Positions 1-12,747 are shown, counted from the stretch's first letter. The stretch is 64,000 bases of DNA from Pyxicephalus adspersus (GCF_032062135.1 NC_092859.1:130428299-130492298); one strand, 5' to 3'. The notes: generated from the letters alone by a model not told the origin. Numbers and translations are program-made.

Positions 1-95
1 TGTTAACCTTCTTGTTTCACTACTTATGAGTCAGTTTATGGGGATAAAGGCTTTTGACTTTTTTTCTGACTTTCATGATATAAATATTTGTCATT
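1..95. other. Non-coding flank, nothing recognised
   Basis: AT-rich sequence before the first MITE. No feature is supported. Confidence 0.6.
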
Positions 96-395
96 GGGCC
101 TGATTTATTAAAGTTTTTCATGTCCCCTATTTAATGTACAGTGCTGCGTAATATGTTGGCGCTATATAAATCCTGTTTATTATTAATAATAATAATAAAC
201 GCTGGAAAGGATACACTTTTATCAGTGAAGCCGGGTTATCCAGAAAACCCAGAGGATTTCTGCAAAGTCATTTGTTATTTGCTAGCAAATGTTTTGAATC
301 CTGGACCAGATCTATTCCAGGCTTGTTGGATCACCCAGCTTCACTGATGAAAATGTATCCTCTCCAGCCTTGAAGAGCTTTAATAAATCAGGGCC
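96..395. mobile_element. Palindromic MITE, family 1, interrupted by a SINE tail
   Basis: The ends GGGCCTGATTTATTAAAG and CTTTAATAAATCAGGGCC form a perfect 18-bp terminal inverted repeat. GTGAAGCCGGGTTATCCAG faces CTGGATCACCCAGCTTCAC-like sequence across a centre with GCTAGCAAATG. Its left arm is interrupted at about 121-199 by a SINE 3' fragment, so the SINE arrived later. Confidence 0.85.
121..199 (+). mobile_element. SINE 3' end fragment nested in a MITE
   Basis: Reads CCCCTATTTAATGTACAGTG then CTGCGTAATATGTTGGCGCT and TATATAAATCCTGTTTA, ending in a (TAA)n tail. The same 3' end recurs at 4650, 11104, 15528 and 17413. Confidence 0.8.
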
Positions 396-1319
396 ATTGA
401 CTTAGAAAGTACTGAAAACATCAAGCCAGCAGAACAGCCAGGCAAATGGCATTCCAAGGTGAATATTGGTTGTCCTTTATGTTTATCCTAAAAAAGGTTT
501 CCTTTAAACCAATGTATTGACATTAGAACATTGTTGCTTGGTCCTACTGATTTTGGTAAAACTGAATAATGCTCTAAAGGTCAATGGCTGCCCTCTGCAT
601 ACACCTTTACCAGAGTATGTTAGGAAAATAGCAGCATCATACTGCCTACCAATATCTTCTGTCTACTGGTGACACCATAAACTACCCAAAGCCTAAAAAA
701 TATTAGCAACTATAGATGACTGTCTTCGTCTACCCTTTTAGTCCCAAAAAAAACAAATACACATCTCGTTAGTAAATGAGGTTAATTTTTCCAGATTCTA
801 CCCCCACCACTATACGTTTACCCATAGCCCTTTTATTCCTGCACTGCACCCATCAACACTTTCCATTGTCAATCACTGGAAAACTATTTCCAAAGATAAT
901 AACGTTATTATTTTCCGGTTTGCATTTATTTCACAGATTGCGTAGCGGACAAACGGTCCCTTAGCATCTTATTTTGTTGCACAACGCTTTGCATGCGCAG
1001 ATGTCAGTAAATCAACCCTCCTATTAGCACAGCAAATGACATTGTTCTGGTTGAGCTCAGTTCAAAAAATAAATGAGAATCTGTGTGTTCAATTTAAAGA
1101 GGGGAAGGGAAAAAAACCCACCAAGCACCTCCGCTGATTGCTTTTTCTGCTGCTAAGTATAACGTGTTTCTTCTGCCAAAGAAAACTAAGAATGAACTTT
1201 GCTGAGAATATGGTGCAGAGAGAGAGATGATCTGTCTTCAGGATGTCTGTAATAAGATGAGGATAATGAGCAGAGGAGAACTGACTGTCTTAATATTCAG
1301 CTGGGCACTGTTCTAGTCT
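396..1319. other. Non-coding, no recognised element
   Basis: AT-rich unique DNA. A purine-rich run around 1095-1115 and GAGAGAGAGA at 1216 are the only local peculiarities. Confidence 0.5.
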
Positions 1320-2135
1320 TACTAAGGGAAGGGGGGTATGAGAGGCCACCTTGGGGTCACCAAGAGTTTCCAGCATTAGCAATAGACACATCCATCCAGA
1401 GAGAGGAAGACCTGGGAGGGCAGCCCAAATCTGCATGTGTGCTGCAGGATCAGAGCTGGGGGAGGCTCCCTGGCTTGGAGCTGGCTTATTGGTAAGCAGC
1501 CTACTGATCTTTTGATGGATTGACTGGAGATGGATCGAATGACACCCTTTGCCTTGTTTCAGTTTGTTTTTCTCTTGGCTTGCTCTGCTGCTGCTGAAAG
1601 GCTTTACATGACTTTACAATTCTATGAAGGAAGCAACAGCAGAAAGAAGAACACTACATTGCATTCTCTTAAGAGGTAAGAGGCTGATTAGCAAGCAGAA
1701 CGAGCAGCAATCTGTGCCCTGCTCAGTGCCACTCTGCAGCCTGGGCACCACTGAGAGCAGAAGGGATCCTGGGCACTGGCAGGGGCAGCCTGGACACTAA
1801 TACAGAGCCTGGGCACTGGCAGGGGCAGCCCGGACACTAATAGGGGGGGAAGATAGGGCAGTCCACTGTCTCTCTGCCATTTGATCAAGCTGGAGCTTTG
1901 AAGATCAGAAAGCTTACAGCTGGGCCTGAAGACTGGTGTATAGGACAACTGGGATGTGCAGAGTCTTGTAACCCCCCTCTGGATTGTCTCTAGCTACCCC
2001 CCTGGATGGGAATCCTGCCGTTGTGGACTATAGTGAGGAGCCTAGCAGGCAAACTTAGATGGATACCAGCAGGATTGTGTGCTTAGCAATGGGAAAGTAG
2101 CTCCAGCGATCCCCCGACAATTACTTCCCTGAGAG
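1320..2135 (+). promoter_or_regulatory. Candidate SEMA6D promoter-proximal region and 5' non-coding exon(s)
   Basis: This stretch is richer in G and C than its surroundings and low in repeats. It has three good donor sites: TTG|GTAAGC at 1491/1492, AAGAG|GTAAGA at 1675/1676 and GAGAG|GTAAGT at 2135/2136. A pyrimidine-CAG acceptor-like site (TTGTTTCAG) ends at 1562. All SEMA6D coding exons lie downstream on the same strand and the first coding exon starts with an acceptor, so a 5' non-coding exon is required. This is the best candidate in the window, but there is no direct proof. Confidence 0.35.
1768..1847. repeat. Short tandem duplication, 40-bp period
   Basis: CCTGGGCACTGGCAGGGGCA at 1768 recurs at 1808, followed in both copies by GCC(T/C)GGACACTAATA. 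About two copies, with one C/T change in the shared 35 bp. Confidence 0.9.
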
Positions 2136-4640
2136 GTAAGTTACCATTGTGCTGTATGGTGATTGTGTTCATGCAAAGCTTCCATTCTAGAACATCGTGA
2201 TTGCATTGTTAATAAGTTGGAATGCATGTGTTGGGTATTATTAATGAGCCATCCTGCAGTTTTATTATCTCTGTGCACTATGGTGTATTGCTCGAACTTT
2301 GCAGATGAATTTATCCTGGCACCCTAGTCTTGCCCCCAGCTGCTTTTATTCTGGCACTAATTTCCTCTCTGATCCCCCCATCTGATTTTATCCTTACACC
2401 CCAGATGATTTCCTCCTTGCACCCCAATCTTCCCTCACCCCCCAGTGCAGACAGGCAGCCAGATTTCATTGTGAATATCAATTATGCATGGAAACAAATA
2501 GGAGAGGCTGCGATCACTATGATCTTGTATTGGAAAGCCTCCCAGGCTGATGACAAGCTAGAAACAGAATAAACTTTTATTTCTTTGCATGCAATGACAT
2601 GGAAGATTCTGATCGAGCAAGGTTTACTGATCTTTTATATAAAACCTGATCGCAGCTAAAAGGTCAAAGGCTGGGTAAGGATTAATAGAGCTTTGCTATG
2701 AAATCCTGGACTAGAGATCTGCTTTTAGTGCAGTGCACCACCTATTGAAACCACACCTCGGAGCTCAAAATAAAAGGCTGGACTGCAACAGTCACTGGAA
2801 CTACAAAGCCCAGCATGGCCTGAGATCTCTTGCTGTCCTGCTTTTCCTGTAGACATAGCTTGATGTTTGTATATGGTGCCATGCATCTGAGTGTGCACAT
2901 TTTAGGAGCTTCCAATACCCTGTACATATGAGATTCATTCTTTATACATTGTATCAATAATAATGTTGCATTTACACATTAACATGTTAAGGTTGACCCC
3001 CTCCCCTAATTCTATTGTGCTTTTGTAAGTGAGAAGAACAATGTGTCAGTGGCACTCCTCTTTGTTTCTGTGACTATTTTATGCATTCTTTATACAATGA
3101 ACAAAGTATCCATAATATTGATATATCAATGTAGTGACATATACACAATATCATGGTTATGTTTGGAAAAGAGCCAACTCTATTGATAAACAATAGAGTC
3201 AAAATCAAAATTTTATTTATTTTGCTTTTTAATGTTTTGTTGTGACAGATCTGTGTTTGTGCTGTGTTGGTTTAGATTTTGATGCTTGTTTTTGCTGCTG
3301 TTATGCTGGTAGTCACTTCTAGATACCTACTACTTTTGTGATAAGTGATGTCTGGTTATTGTTTCTGGCAAGCTGTGTAATTATCAAGCTTAGAATGCAA
3401 CCCATAGCTTTTAATACTCTGATGATGATGGTTAAAGCCCAGAAGGAGGCAATACCTTTGTGAGGTTATAAACAAAAGTTTATTTTGACTGTGCCCTTCT
3501 TGCCCCAGGCTAGGAATTCTTGTGGTTAACGTAGCTTCATACCTAATGAACATCCTCCAAGCTGCACCGGTGGATGACACGCTACCTGTAAACATTTACC
3601 TTGCGCCAAGCAAATTCACAGAAAGATGAATGTGTCCTGTCATTCATATCTAATTGCATATTTCAGGCATCTAATTATACCAGCTTAAATAAATGAGAGT
3701 ACTTTTCAAGGCATTGTCAAATTTGTCATATTTATGCAACTATATATGGCATAAAAATTAATTATACACAAAGGAAATTTAGGAAAAAAACATCGGTACC
3801 TGGTCTAGCATGTAATTAAAATAATGTTTTTTCCCCATCGTTGACTATACGCTTATTTTTATTACGAGAATGATATAATTTGATGTTGTCAAACACTTGT
3901 GAACTACAGCTCCTATTAAAGAGGCTGCTGGGAGTTGCTGGCTGTGATGTAAAGATCTGTGGAATGATAACTAACCCATTTGCTGCTGAATTAGTAAAGG
4001 AGACGTTGCCAGCCTGGTTTATATTCCCCTATATATTTTCGGGTAAGGGGGGTTATTAAGGAGATGTATATCTCACATTGATAGGTAATGGAAGAGAACA
4101 CAGGCTAGGTAAGAAATGACTCCTGTAGTAATCAGCCACAATATGTCCCTGCTGATCTGCATGAATCAGATGTGAATACCAAAGCTTCCTTCAGGCTATA
4201 TTAAAAAAAGAACCTTATAAATGTATTCCAGTGATTCTGCAAAGACACATAATTGTGCGACCTCCCACAAATTTAATTAGCGATGTATATATTAGGGCTT
4301 GTGAGGTCATGCCTTGCTGCTCTGGAGAAAGTAGATTGCACAGCGTGGTATGACTGTCATCTTCCACAACAGGTGATGCAGTTATTTCAGCAGCGGATGT
4401 CATTTCTATCCCTTACAGTAAAGAAGGCATCTCTGGCCAAGTAGTATACAGCTGAAAAAAAGATCAGACCCATTGTATACATAAGCGGATGTAAAACGCA
4501 CGTACCGTCATGCGTTAAGGGCGAACACATGTAATGCATCACCATTCATTTTAAATAGCAACACAATGCACTTTGCTGTGAACAATCTATGCATTGCATT
4601 ATAAAACGTGTCATGTAGCGTTCTAAGTGCGTTATGGCCC
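2136..4640. other. Probable SEMA6D 5' intron: unique DNA with relics
   Basis: No coding exon. It contains the ACTACAA-type motif near 2798, a related relic near 3900-3945 (AACTACAGCTCC facing GCTGGGAGTTG), and otherwise AT-rich unique sequence. Confidence 0.55.
2798..2820 (+). promoter_or_regulatory. ZNF143/THAP11-type motif or its MITE-borne look-alike
   Basis: GAACTACAAAGCCCAGCATG resembles the ACTACAATTCCCAGCATGC consensus (SBS motif). The same string is common inside vertebrate transposon relics, so it may not be a working site. Confidence 0.3.
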
Positions 4641-4649
4641 ATTCAAAAT

Positions 4650-4794
4650 AATTATTTTTATTAAACAGGATTTATATAGCGCCAACATATTATGCAGTGC
4701 TGTACATTAAATAGGGGTTGCAAATGACAGACAGATACAGACAGTGACACGGGAGGAGGAGAGGGCCCTGTTCCGAAGAGCTTACAATCTAGGA
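4650..4794 (-). mobile_element. SINE 3' half, minus strand
   Basis: On the + strand it reads TTAAACAGGATTTATATAGC then GCCAACATATTATGCAGTGC and TGTACATTAAATAGGGGTTG, followed by CAGACAGATACAGACAGTGA. This is the reverse complement of the family tail at 17413-17541. It ends in AGCTTACAATCTAGGAGG. Confidence 0.8.
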
Positions 4795-7359
4795 GGTGGG
4801 GGAACAAATGTGCTTTTTCACGCAAAATGCATAAGGGTAAAAGAAACTTAAAGAATGCTTTTCTTACCAAACAATAAAAAATTATCAGACTCTTTTGGTG
4901 GTTGGATGATCTACAAGTCTCATGCAAACATTAAAGTATTGTAACCTGTAGCATTCGATCAGAATACTTATGTTAGTTGCAATGGGTTACTCCAGTTTGT
5001 GTCTGTAAGACTCCAATTACTTTTCCCTGGAGTTTTCCCATAGTCATGGTTTGGAAATGTAAAAAACGGTTTGATTTGTCATTTTGGCCAACGTTTTCTT
5101 TTTTCACCCCATCTCTATTAAAAAAAAAAGAAAAAAGCACAGTTGTTTAATTATGACACTGGAGATGTATTTACTGACGGATATATTAATATTTTCTTAA
5201 GCAAGTAATAAAATGTGCATAATTAAAACTGTGAGTGCTTTGCATGAATCTGCTAGGACAGATGATCTGTTTTCATACATTAGGTAAGCTATTACGGTTA
5301 CAGTCAGAAATCCGTGTAAGCCATTAAATTAAGTTCTTACTTGCTCGGAGAATAGCTGCCAATTTCAGCTTCAGAAGAGATTGTGTTCACATTTTTTTCC
5401 CCTTGTAGCTGAGAAATGTTGAAGGAAAATCATATTTTTACGGTCCGATGCCAATTCCAGAATCTGCAGGAGGCTTGTCATGGTATATATTCGGTGTCAC
5501 TCGCACAAGGCCCAGCGCAGCTAATAATAAGTTGATTTACTTTATTCAAACAGGAAGACCAGTAAATTGTGTCACTTCCAGCAGACTGATGTGTGAGTAT
5601 GAACAGCTTCAAGTGACCGGTGTACACATAACATGAGGTGTGTCAGTTCCTTCTAACTTTCCTGTTTCATGGCATCTTTTGTTAACTAACCCAGATTAGC
5701 ATTTTAACAGCGGCGCAGTGAACTTCTGTCTTTCTTCTTCAACTTGGGCACAGTGTGTAGATCATCCATCATCCTGTCCTTGGCCACAACAGGCTACTGG
5801 CCCCACATCCATTCATAGCTATAGAGGAATTACCCGACTGTGAACAACACAGCTGGCTGTAGCATTTTTTCCCTTTCACACCAGTGCCAGCATTGTTGTG
5901 CCTTAGCAACAAAAGTTAACACAGTCATAAAGTGGGTTTTATGTTAGCAAAGGTCTCTCCATGGATTTCTTACACAATTTGCTGTGTCGGCTCCCATGAT
6001 CTTCATCTTTTTGTCACCAATGATGGTTACATTTCAACAAATGTTGGATGACCCAAGTTTTCTTTAAAACTTTGGAGTTAAGAATACATTGATGGCATTA
6101 AATCAGCCAATCAGATTTCAACCTTTTGCAACTTAGAGTAGTTCAAGGGCTCATTCATGACAAGAACGTTGGGTAGTGTTGCTAAAATCAGGCTGAAGTC
6201 AGTAAAAAATAAAATTAAATCATTTATAATGGATATGGTTTACAATAAAGTGATTTGTTCATGTGTGCTGGGCTAAAATAGAACATGCTGCATTTAAATA
6301 AAGAGCTTTGCAACGCAATACAGAATAAAGTAATAAAATAAACAGCAATGTGTTAACAACACAGTACATGGTGTAAATCTGTTCTGGTTTCCTGTAGAAG
6401 CTGATCTATAAATGCCTGCTGTGCATTCCTTTTACAATTCCCAATCCATTACGCAGCAAACTCATGTGGGATACTTTGCACTTTCAGTCATTGGAGGTGG
6501 GGATGGGGTGAACCATAAAAGCTTAAGATCAGATCAGGTTTATCATTTCTACATACAAAATGACCTGTGTACTTTTGATCACTAGGCTTAAACATTGGGG
6601 TCCCCAATCAAGGGCCAGGGCTGCAAACATTTTTATTATTCCTTTAGTAAATGAAGTAGTTTGCAAAAGGTTAGAAATGTTACCAAAATCCAGCCCTCAA
6701 GGATCTCAGTTGAGGACGCCTGGTTTAGATCCACTTTAAAAAAGGATTTATGCACAGAGCAATAAAAATTGAATAAAAGGTCTTTTTCCAATGACGTAAA
6801 TGCAGGGTCACTTTACCTCACTTAGTAAATCCAACCCTATTATGCGTACTTCCAGGAGTAGATTTATTTCCTTTATGTAATGGTTCATGTGGTTGGCCTG
6901 TGTTGAGTTTACAAAATCCATTACCAATCCTCCGGTGAAGTCAAATATTTCTTCAGCTGGTGTTTTTACAATGTAAAGGCCATATCTGGTTATGCCTTGA
7001 AGACTTAGGTGCCTTGTTACAATACGGATACAAACGAGCAGTTGAAATTTACCCGGTGTACTCGAAGTTTCCCGGTAGTTTATCTATTAAATTATACCTT
7101 GATGTAGACTCTATAAAACAGCATAGCATCCGTACAGGGCCTCTGCACCGCTTCCAGTTCGTAGCAGCTTGATAAATTTAGGCTGCAGTTCTCTCTTGCA
7201 GTAAATGTATCTTCCCAGCAGCTTAAGGAGCCATGTAAAATTGTCTAAATGTGTTAATTCCTCTACTTTAAAGAAGAATCAATGCTAACAAGTGGTACTA
7301 TCTGTAGCTGCTTAGGATAGTCACGGGGGTGCTGGATAAATTCTATCGAACACATTTGA
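4795..7359. other. Non-coding, mostly unique
   Basis: No coding exon recognised. A GGGGTCCCCAATCAAGGGCC string at about 6597 may be a fragment of a hAT-type end, as at 61028. The rest shows no clear structure. Confidence 0.5.
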
Positions 7360-7496
7360 GCTTATTTGGTAAGACAGAGAAAAATGTGCTGTGCAGTAAC
7401 CCTCAGCGACCAATTAGAATTGATTGGGCTACTTTGGATTAAAGTCTGATTGGCTGCAATGAATTACTCTGCTCTGATTTTTGCATTTCCTTAGGC
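7360..7496. mobile_element. Palindromic MITE, probable family 3, upstream copy
   Basis: Starts GCTTATTTGGTAAGACAGAG and ends TTTTTGCATTTCCTTAGGC. The interior contains GACCAATTAGAATTGATTGG and TCTGATTGGCTGCAATG, matching the interior style of the element at 48503. The arms are diverged, so limits are approximate. Confidence 0.45.
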
Positions 7497-9397
7497 TGGG
7501 TGCACATATATAATGAATGTGTTTGACTTGAAAGGCAAAATTATATTCAGCCCAATCAAAATGCAGCAAATAATTATGTTCCCTTGATAGTGTGGGGCCA
7601 ATTCCTGTGTAAGCTAGGAGGTTGGTGACTTGCAGAGCATTGTGATTGTTGGTAAATAAATGGGCAGGGAAGCAAAAGGCAAATGTGCATCTGTGGAGGT
7701 CTGCAATAAATAAGGACAATTTACTTGCCATGCATAGACAAAGCACAGATTCACTGTAATAAAACATTTGAAAGTGTATATAGGTTAATAATATATATGG
7801 ATCTAGCTCTTGATTGATGCATATTGAGATCCAGTGTTTTTTTTTTTCAATAGCATAGGCCAAAAAACTCTTTTTACTTTTAACCAGAGAGGGGTCCCAT
7901 ATGCGTGGTCCACGTATGTAGTATATGTTTTCCTGAAAAATACTGATAGCATTATTATGCTCATTCTACTGGTATTTTGTTGATGTAGTGTGGTTTTATA
8001 TATTATCCCCAATAAATCCTGGACTGCCACTGGACTGAATCTAGCTGTCCTGCAGCACTGAGGTGCAGGCAAGTAATGCCTACCAAGACCATTTGTTGCA
8101 TGGAATATCTTAGTCTAGTTTTTTTAAATAGGTTTTGTGGAGGAACAGTCTAAAATTCTACTATGTAGTCAAGTCACTTACTGTGGCCTGGGTAGATACC
8201 AAAAGATAGGTAGCCAACTCAAGTAAGAACATTACATTTTTTTGCAGCCCTTTTTGTTGTTGTCAGTAAAAATGTAAGTTTTTTGGATAATTCATAAATT
8301 GCAGCCAGCTCCTAGATTAAAGTGATTCCTAATTATTATATTTACTCAGCCTTCGTCTAAACTGGTTGTCCTAGGATGTGTGTCTGTGCTAGCAATATTA
8401 GATTATAAATACCCCTGGGCAAGATAGGAAATCTTATATGTCAGCACAATATAAATTGTGGGCAGTAAGAATATCTGTGGAAAATATAATTTACAGAATC
8501 ACAATCTTTCTTTGCTTTTTGTAACTGATCCCCAAAGCCTCTAATGTCCATCATCTATAAAATGGATAATTCAAGCCATTTTTTTTTTCTTGCCTTTTGG
8601 CCAGCAGTCAGTTTTCATTTATAAAACCAAACAGAGACTGAAATTAAAAGACACTCTGTGAGTTGTAATGCTATTGTTGTGTGTCTAGACCACTCCCGTC
8701 ATCACCCGAGATCAGACAGCAGAGTTCTTTTATCTGAGGACATTTGAGTACTTTTGTGAAGCCTGCATGTTGTTTAAAAGCTCTGTCTATTTATAGGGTG
8801 GATCCATCCGTTTTTCTTTCCTGTGGTTTAGCTTTTTTACGTAGTTTCAAAGTATTGTATACCAAAACATAAATAAGCAGCAGATTTGTTTATTTTTCAC
8901 CCTCAGGATATGTGGAAAGGCCATGGCAAACCCATTAATTTTGTAGCTGCAGGTAACTTTCCTGGAAACTTTGTGTACTTAAAACGTAAACATAATACAC
9001 TAACTAAATAGGTCTGCGTGATGCCAGCCATATGTCCAAGATTGTTATTGTCACTTTTTAGTATCCTGTAAGAAATTATCTTGCCATCAAACTGAATGAA
9101 AAGAGGAACCTTGTCTGTGCCCTTATTGATGAGATTGATTGTAAGGAGCTTGAAAACTGGCATATTTCCACAGTGGTGACCTTCATTGTGGCTAAAAAGG
9201 AAACCAGGTATAAAAATACATTCTCATCAAGCTAACTTGAGAGCTTTAGCTTTTGAGAGCTTTTGGGCCAACATCAAGATAATTCCTCGTGCCTGAACTT
9301 GTTTCATGTAATTTTTTTTTGGCACTAGGGGACACCAAAGTATGATCATTCTGCAACCCCAGCTGTCCTACTTACACTAAGACCCACCTCTTCTCAC
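7497..9397. other. Non-coding, mostly unique
   Basis: AT-rich with no supported gene. Open frames at 7429-7863 and 7803-8072 on the minus strand have no recognisable domain and no splice context. Confidence 0.55.
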
Positions 9398-9460
9398 CTA
9401 GTTATAAAGATTAAAAAAAAGGCACAAGTCCATCGAGTTTAACCAAACTGGCTTAAAGCC
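9398..9460. repeat. Relic of a dispersed frog repeat
   Basis: AAAAAAAAGGCACAAGTCCA followed by TCGAGTTTAACC resembles a string I remember as frequent in anuran genomes. It is too short to classify. Confidence 0.3.
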
Positions 9461-10470
9461 AAGCCATCAATTTGGACCATAGAGCAAAAGGTAGGGAAAA
9501 AAAGATGACATTTTCAACATGTAAGTGTTCTGAGTTTTCTATTCAGTATTTACCATTTAATTTTTTTATATGGCTTTCACAATTTTACAATTTTAAAACG
9601 TGTTAAAATTTGCCCTAAAATGTGTAAAATAACCTCCTGTTCACCTAAGGCAAGTGGAAGTTTTCGTGGAAAAACAATCTACAATCATATTACTTCCAAA
9701 CATAACAAACTCCTAACAGTCTCCTGGAGTCTGTTCCACACTTTTCACAGCTATTCATTTAAAGAAACTTTTCAGTAGAGGTTAAATCATACAGGAAAAG
9801 TGAGCAACTTTGCATCCAGTTGACTTTATGAACCAATAAAGTATTTATATAAGTATTAAGGTCATCTCTAAAGATATAAATATAGAGATTTATAGAATGT
9901 CTGGGGTAATGTCTCTAGAACTAACTGTTCAGTGGTGTCACTGTAAAGGACGTCTAGTGGCCCTATAATTAACAAATAAAAAAATTAAATTTACTCAGCA
10001 GAATGTGTGCAATGACCATTAGAAAGTGAAAGGAGGATCTATAATCTATAGGTGTAATGGTCCCTTAAATAAATAAAAAAAAGATGTTTTACTTTACTTT
10101 ACTTTACAGGTGTTTCTGTGTATCTATCCTACATACTTATTAGGCATAAGAAATATTAGGCATAAGAAATACTGTAACTGAATTCCAATTACAGGTATAA
10201 GTAAAGCTGAAATAACGGAGCCGAAAATGGTAATCTGTATGGCAGCAATATCCTGGAAACTAGACATGAGAAATTCTAAATATAGCAAAGTTACAATATA
10301 GTTATATCACTTCTAATATCAACATACACAAATGTCTATATCTCATAGAGAAGTTCTGCATGCATGAGTTTGTGGAAACAATGCAGTAAACATGTTGGGT
10401 ATTATAATAGACATGTCTTCCTTGGTTATATTTTCCCACTTAAGGTATCATCATCAGTACATATACAGCG
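9461..10470. other. Non-coding, AT-rich
   Basis: No gene. It contains a short (TTTAC)4 run at 10087-10107 and a small direct repeat ATTAGGCATAAGAAAT at about 10139-10170. Confidence 0.6.
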
Positions 10471-10641
10471 TGCCTGATTTATTAAAGCTCTCCAAGCCCG
10501 GAGAGGATATACTTTCAGCAGTAAAGCTGGGTAATCCAGCAAACCTGGACTGGATTCCCTAATAGTCATCAGCTATTTGTTAGCAAATGTTTTCCATCCT
10601 GGACCAGATCTATTCCAGGTTTGCTGGAATAAATCAGGGCC
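10471..10641. mobile_element. Palindromic MITE, family 1, right arm deleted
   Basis: Begins TGCCTGATTTATTAAAGCTC and ends AATAAATCAGGGCC. The left arm and centre (GCTATTTGTTAGCAAATG) are present. After AGGTTTGCTGGA it jumps to the right terminus, so roughly 55-60 bp of the right arm are missing. Confidence 0.8.
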
Positions 10642-11103
10642 AATATATTTGTTATATGGTGGTGCAGGAACGACAAATATTGTTTTTGTTGAGTTAATGG
10701 CAAATAAAAGAATGTTCTTCCTCATAGATTGCCTATTTTTCATGATAATTATTCATTTATTTATTATTGTCATGCAGTTTAGTTTATGTTATTAACGTTG
10801 TAGAAACGACTTTGTTCTGGCATAGCAGAAGGTTGTGCCAAAATTGATCAGGCTCATAAGAATTTACCAAGATCTTTCCTAGTCATTTGGGAAATGGGTC
10901 TGAGCTGCATCTCTTGCTCTATCATATAAAAAAGTTCTTTCTATAAGAGTCTCATGTCTACTGCTATAGTAATTGTATAATACTTTCTATTTGTTAACCT
11001 GCCTTTACCAGAATTTAACATTCTAATACAGAATGCAAAAACATAGATAAAAAGCAGCCAGGTGTTTGCCTGGCTCCTTATGAAACACCAATCCTTCCTA
11101 TCA
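10642..11103. other. Non-coding, unique
   Basis: No gene or repeat recognised. Confidence 0.5.
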
Positions 11104-11213
11104 GATTGTAAGCTCTTCAGGGTAGGGTCCTCTCCTCTTATGTCACTGTCTGTATCTGTCAGTCATTTGCAACCCCTATTTAATGTACTGTAAAAACTGT
11201 TTATTAAAAATAA
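11104..11213 (+). mobile_element. SINE 3' fragment
   Basis: AGATTGTAAGCTCTTCAGGG then TCCTCTCC, GTCACTGTCTGTATCTGTC, CATTTGCAACCCCTATTTAA and TGTACTGTAAAAACTGTTTA. The GCGCTATATAAATC box is missing, so this copy has an internal deletion. Confidence 0.75.
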
Positions 11214-12699
11214 TAATATTCATATAGGAATATGTGACCAGCTTGAAAGAAATCCTCGACCAAAGTTTTTTTATTGTAAGTATTTAAAGTGTACTAATAC
11301 TTAATGGTAGACTTAAAAAAACTAAATTTAAGGTTTTCTTTTAGGGTTGACACCAACAGTTCCCTGCTATTGGCATTAAAAGTCTCTTCTTTTGTGCATT
11401 TCCCTGATTTCAAATATAAATTTGTTACTGGAGTTTGGCAAAGTGACATGACAGTTGACGGAATTTGCAAAAAAAAGTCTTGGAAAATCAATCCTAGTAA
11501 CAAAGTGAAACCAAATTAGAGAGGAAAATGGCTTTTCTGGCTATTAAAGATAATAGTACACATCCTGTGGTGTCTGCTCATCATTAGGAGTATATTAAAG
11601 CCAGAAGGTCAGGTTAGGGGGTGTTGTTAGAAAGTAGCTACCAAGCAAGCACAGATCCCGAATCATCTATTTGAATATGTTAAAAGTCCATATAAAAATA
11701 ATAACCCTAGAATTAGGTTTTAACTTTTTCCATTAGACTCTAAATTATACAGATATCTAAAAATGGAAAAAAAATGAAAAAAAACAATATTGTAGATAAG
11801 TTAAAAGCCATCACTAATACATAAAACATGCTATTACCATGTCTGAATGTATTATCCTTACATTTTCTGTTAATGTAGTTTGGGAAAAATGATTAAATCA
11901 CCTTTCTTTAGATGGAGTTTCCGTTTAATTATTCTGTTGCCTAGGTATGAATTTTACCTGTAGGACTCAGGTGTGGTAAAACATGTCAGAGTGAAGAATT
12001 TAGGTCTATTGAATGGCGCTCTGCCTTTGCATCAGTCTGGCTCAATTAAGCTTTTCAGAAGAGAAAAAAAAATCCAGGCATGACTGCCTGAGTTTAATAG
12101 TTTTTCTGTATCGAAGGGATGTCCTAATACTAGTGTATAAATTTAAATTAATCTGACAACTGGGTCTGCTTAATGATATTCTACCTTTACTATCATGGAG
12201 TGACAAATGGGAGCCACTGATTTGAGTAATTAATAATACACCTGACATGGCTGATACCATCTTCTCAAACTGAAAACCTAAAACTTTATCATTTCCAATT
12301 GGTCATCTGTTGCATTTTCTTCAGTACCCATCATTTTATCAAATCAGGAATAAAAATGTAACTATATCTCCAAACTGAAACATTGCCAGCACGCAGGTTT
12401 TCTCTTTTTTATTGCCGGGGACAGGTGATGGGCAAAGATCCAAAACCCAGAAGATGATCAGGTAAACATGGCAGCACCCACACCAGATTGAGCATAGGGG
12501 ATTATAATTAAAAAAATGCCATCGGGTATATATGTTTGTTTTGTGGCAGAATGGGCATCTCCTGTGCTTTCTGCAATAAAGGACCTGCCTGCGTGCAAAG
12601 TTTAGTTCTCCTTTAAAATTATCATGTGTATACTAGGCCTGACATGGTCTTACAGGATTTGGGCCATAGGTCAGACTTAAAATTTACACTGGAAAATAA
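11214..12699. other. Non-coding, unique
   Basis: No gene. Opposite-strand frames at 11294-11519 overlap each other and show no domain. Confidence 0.55.
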
Positions 12700-12747
12700 T
12701 ACATATATATATATACATATATATATATATACATATATATATATATT
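12700..12747. repeat. (AT)n microsatellite with ACAT interruptions
   Basis: Three runs of TATATATATA separated by CAT, followed directly by GAGAGAGAGG. Confidence 0.95.

Noticed and set aside
7429..7863. 144-codon open frame on the minus strand, the longest outside the SEMA6D exons
   Set aside because: No recognisable domain, overlaps a MITE at its 3' end, and lies in AT-rich intronic DNA where such lengths arise by chance.
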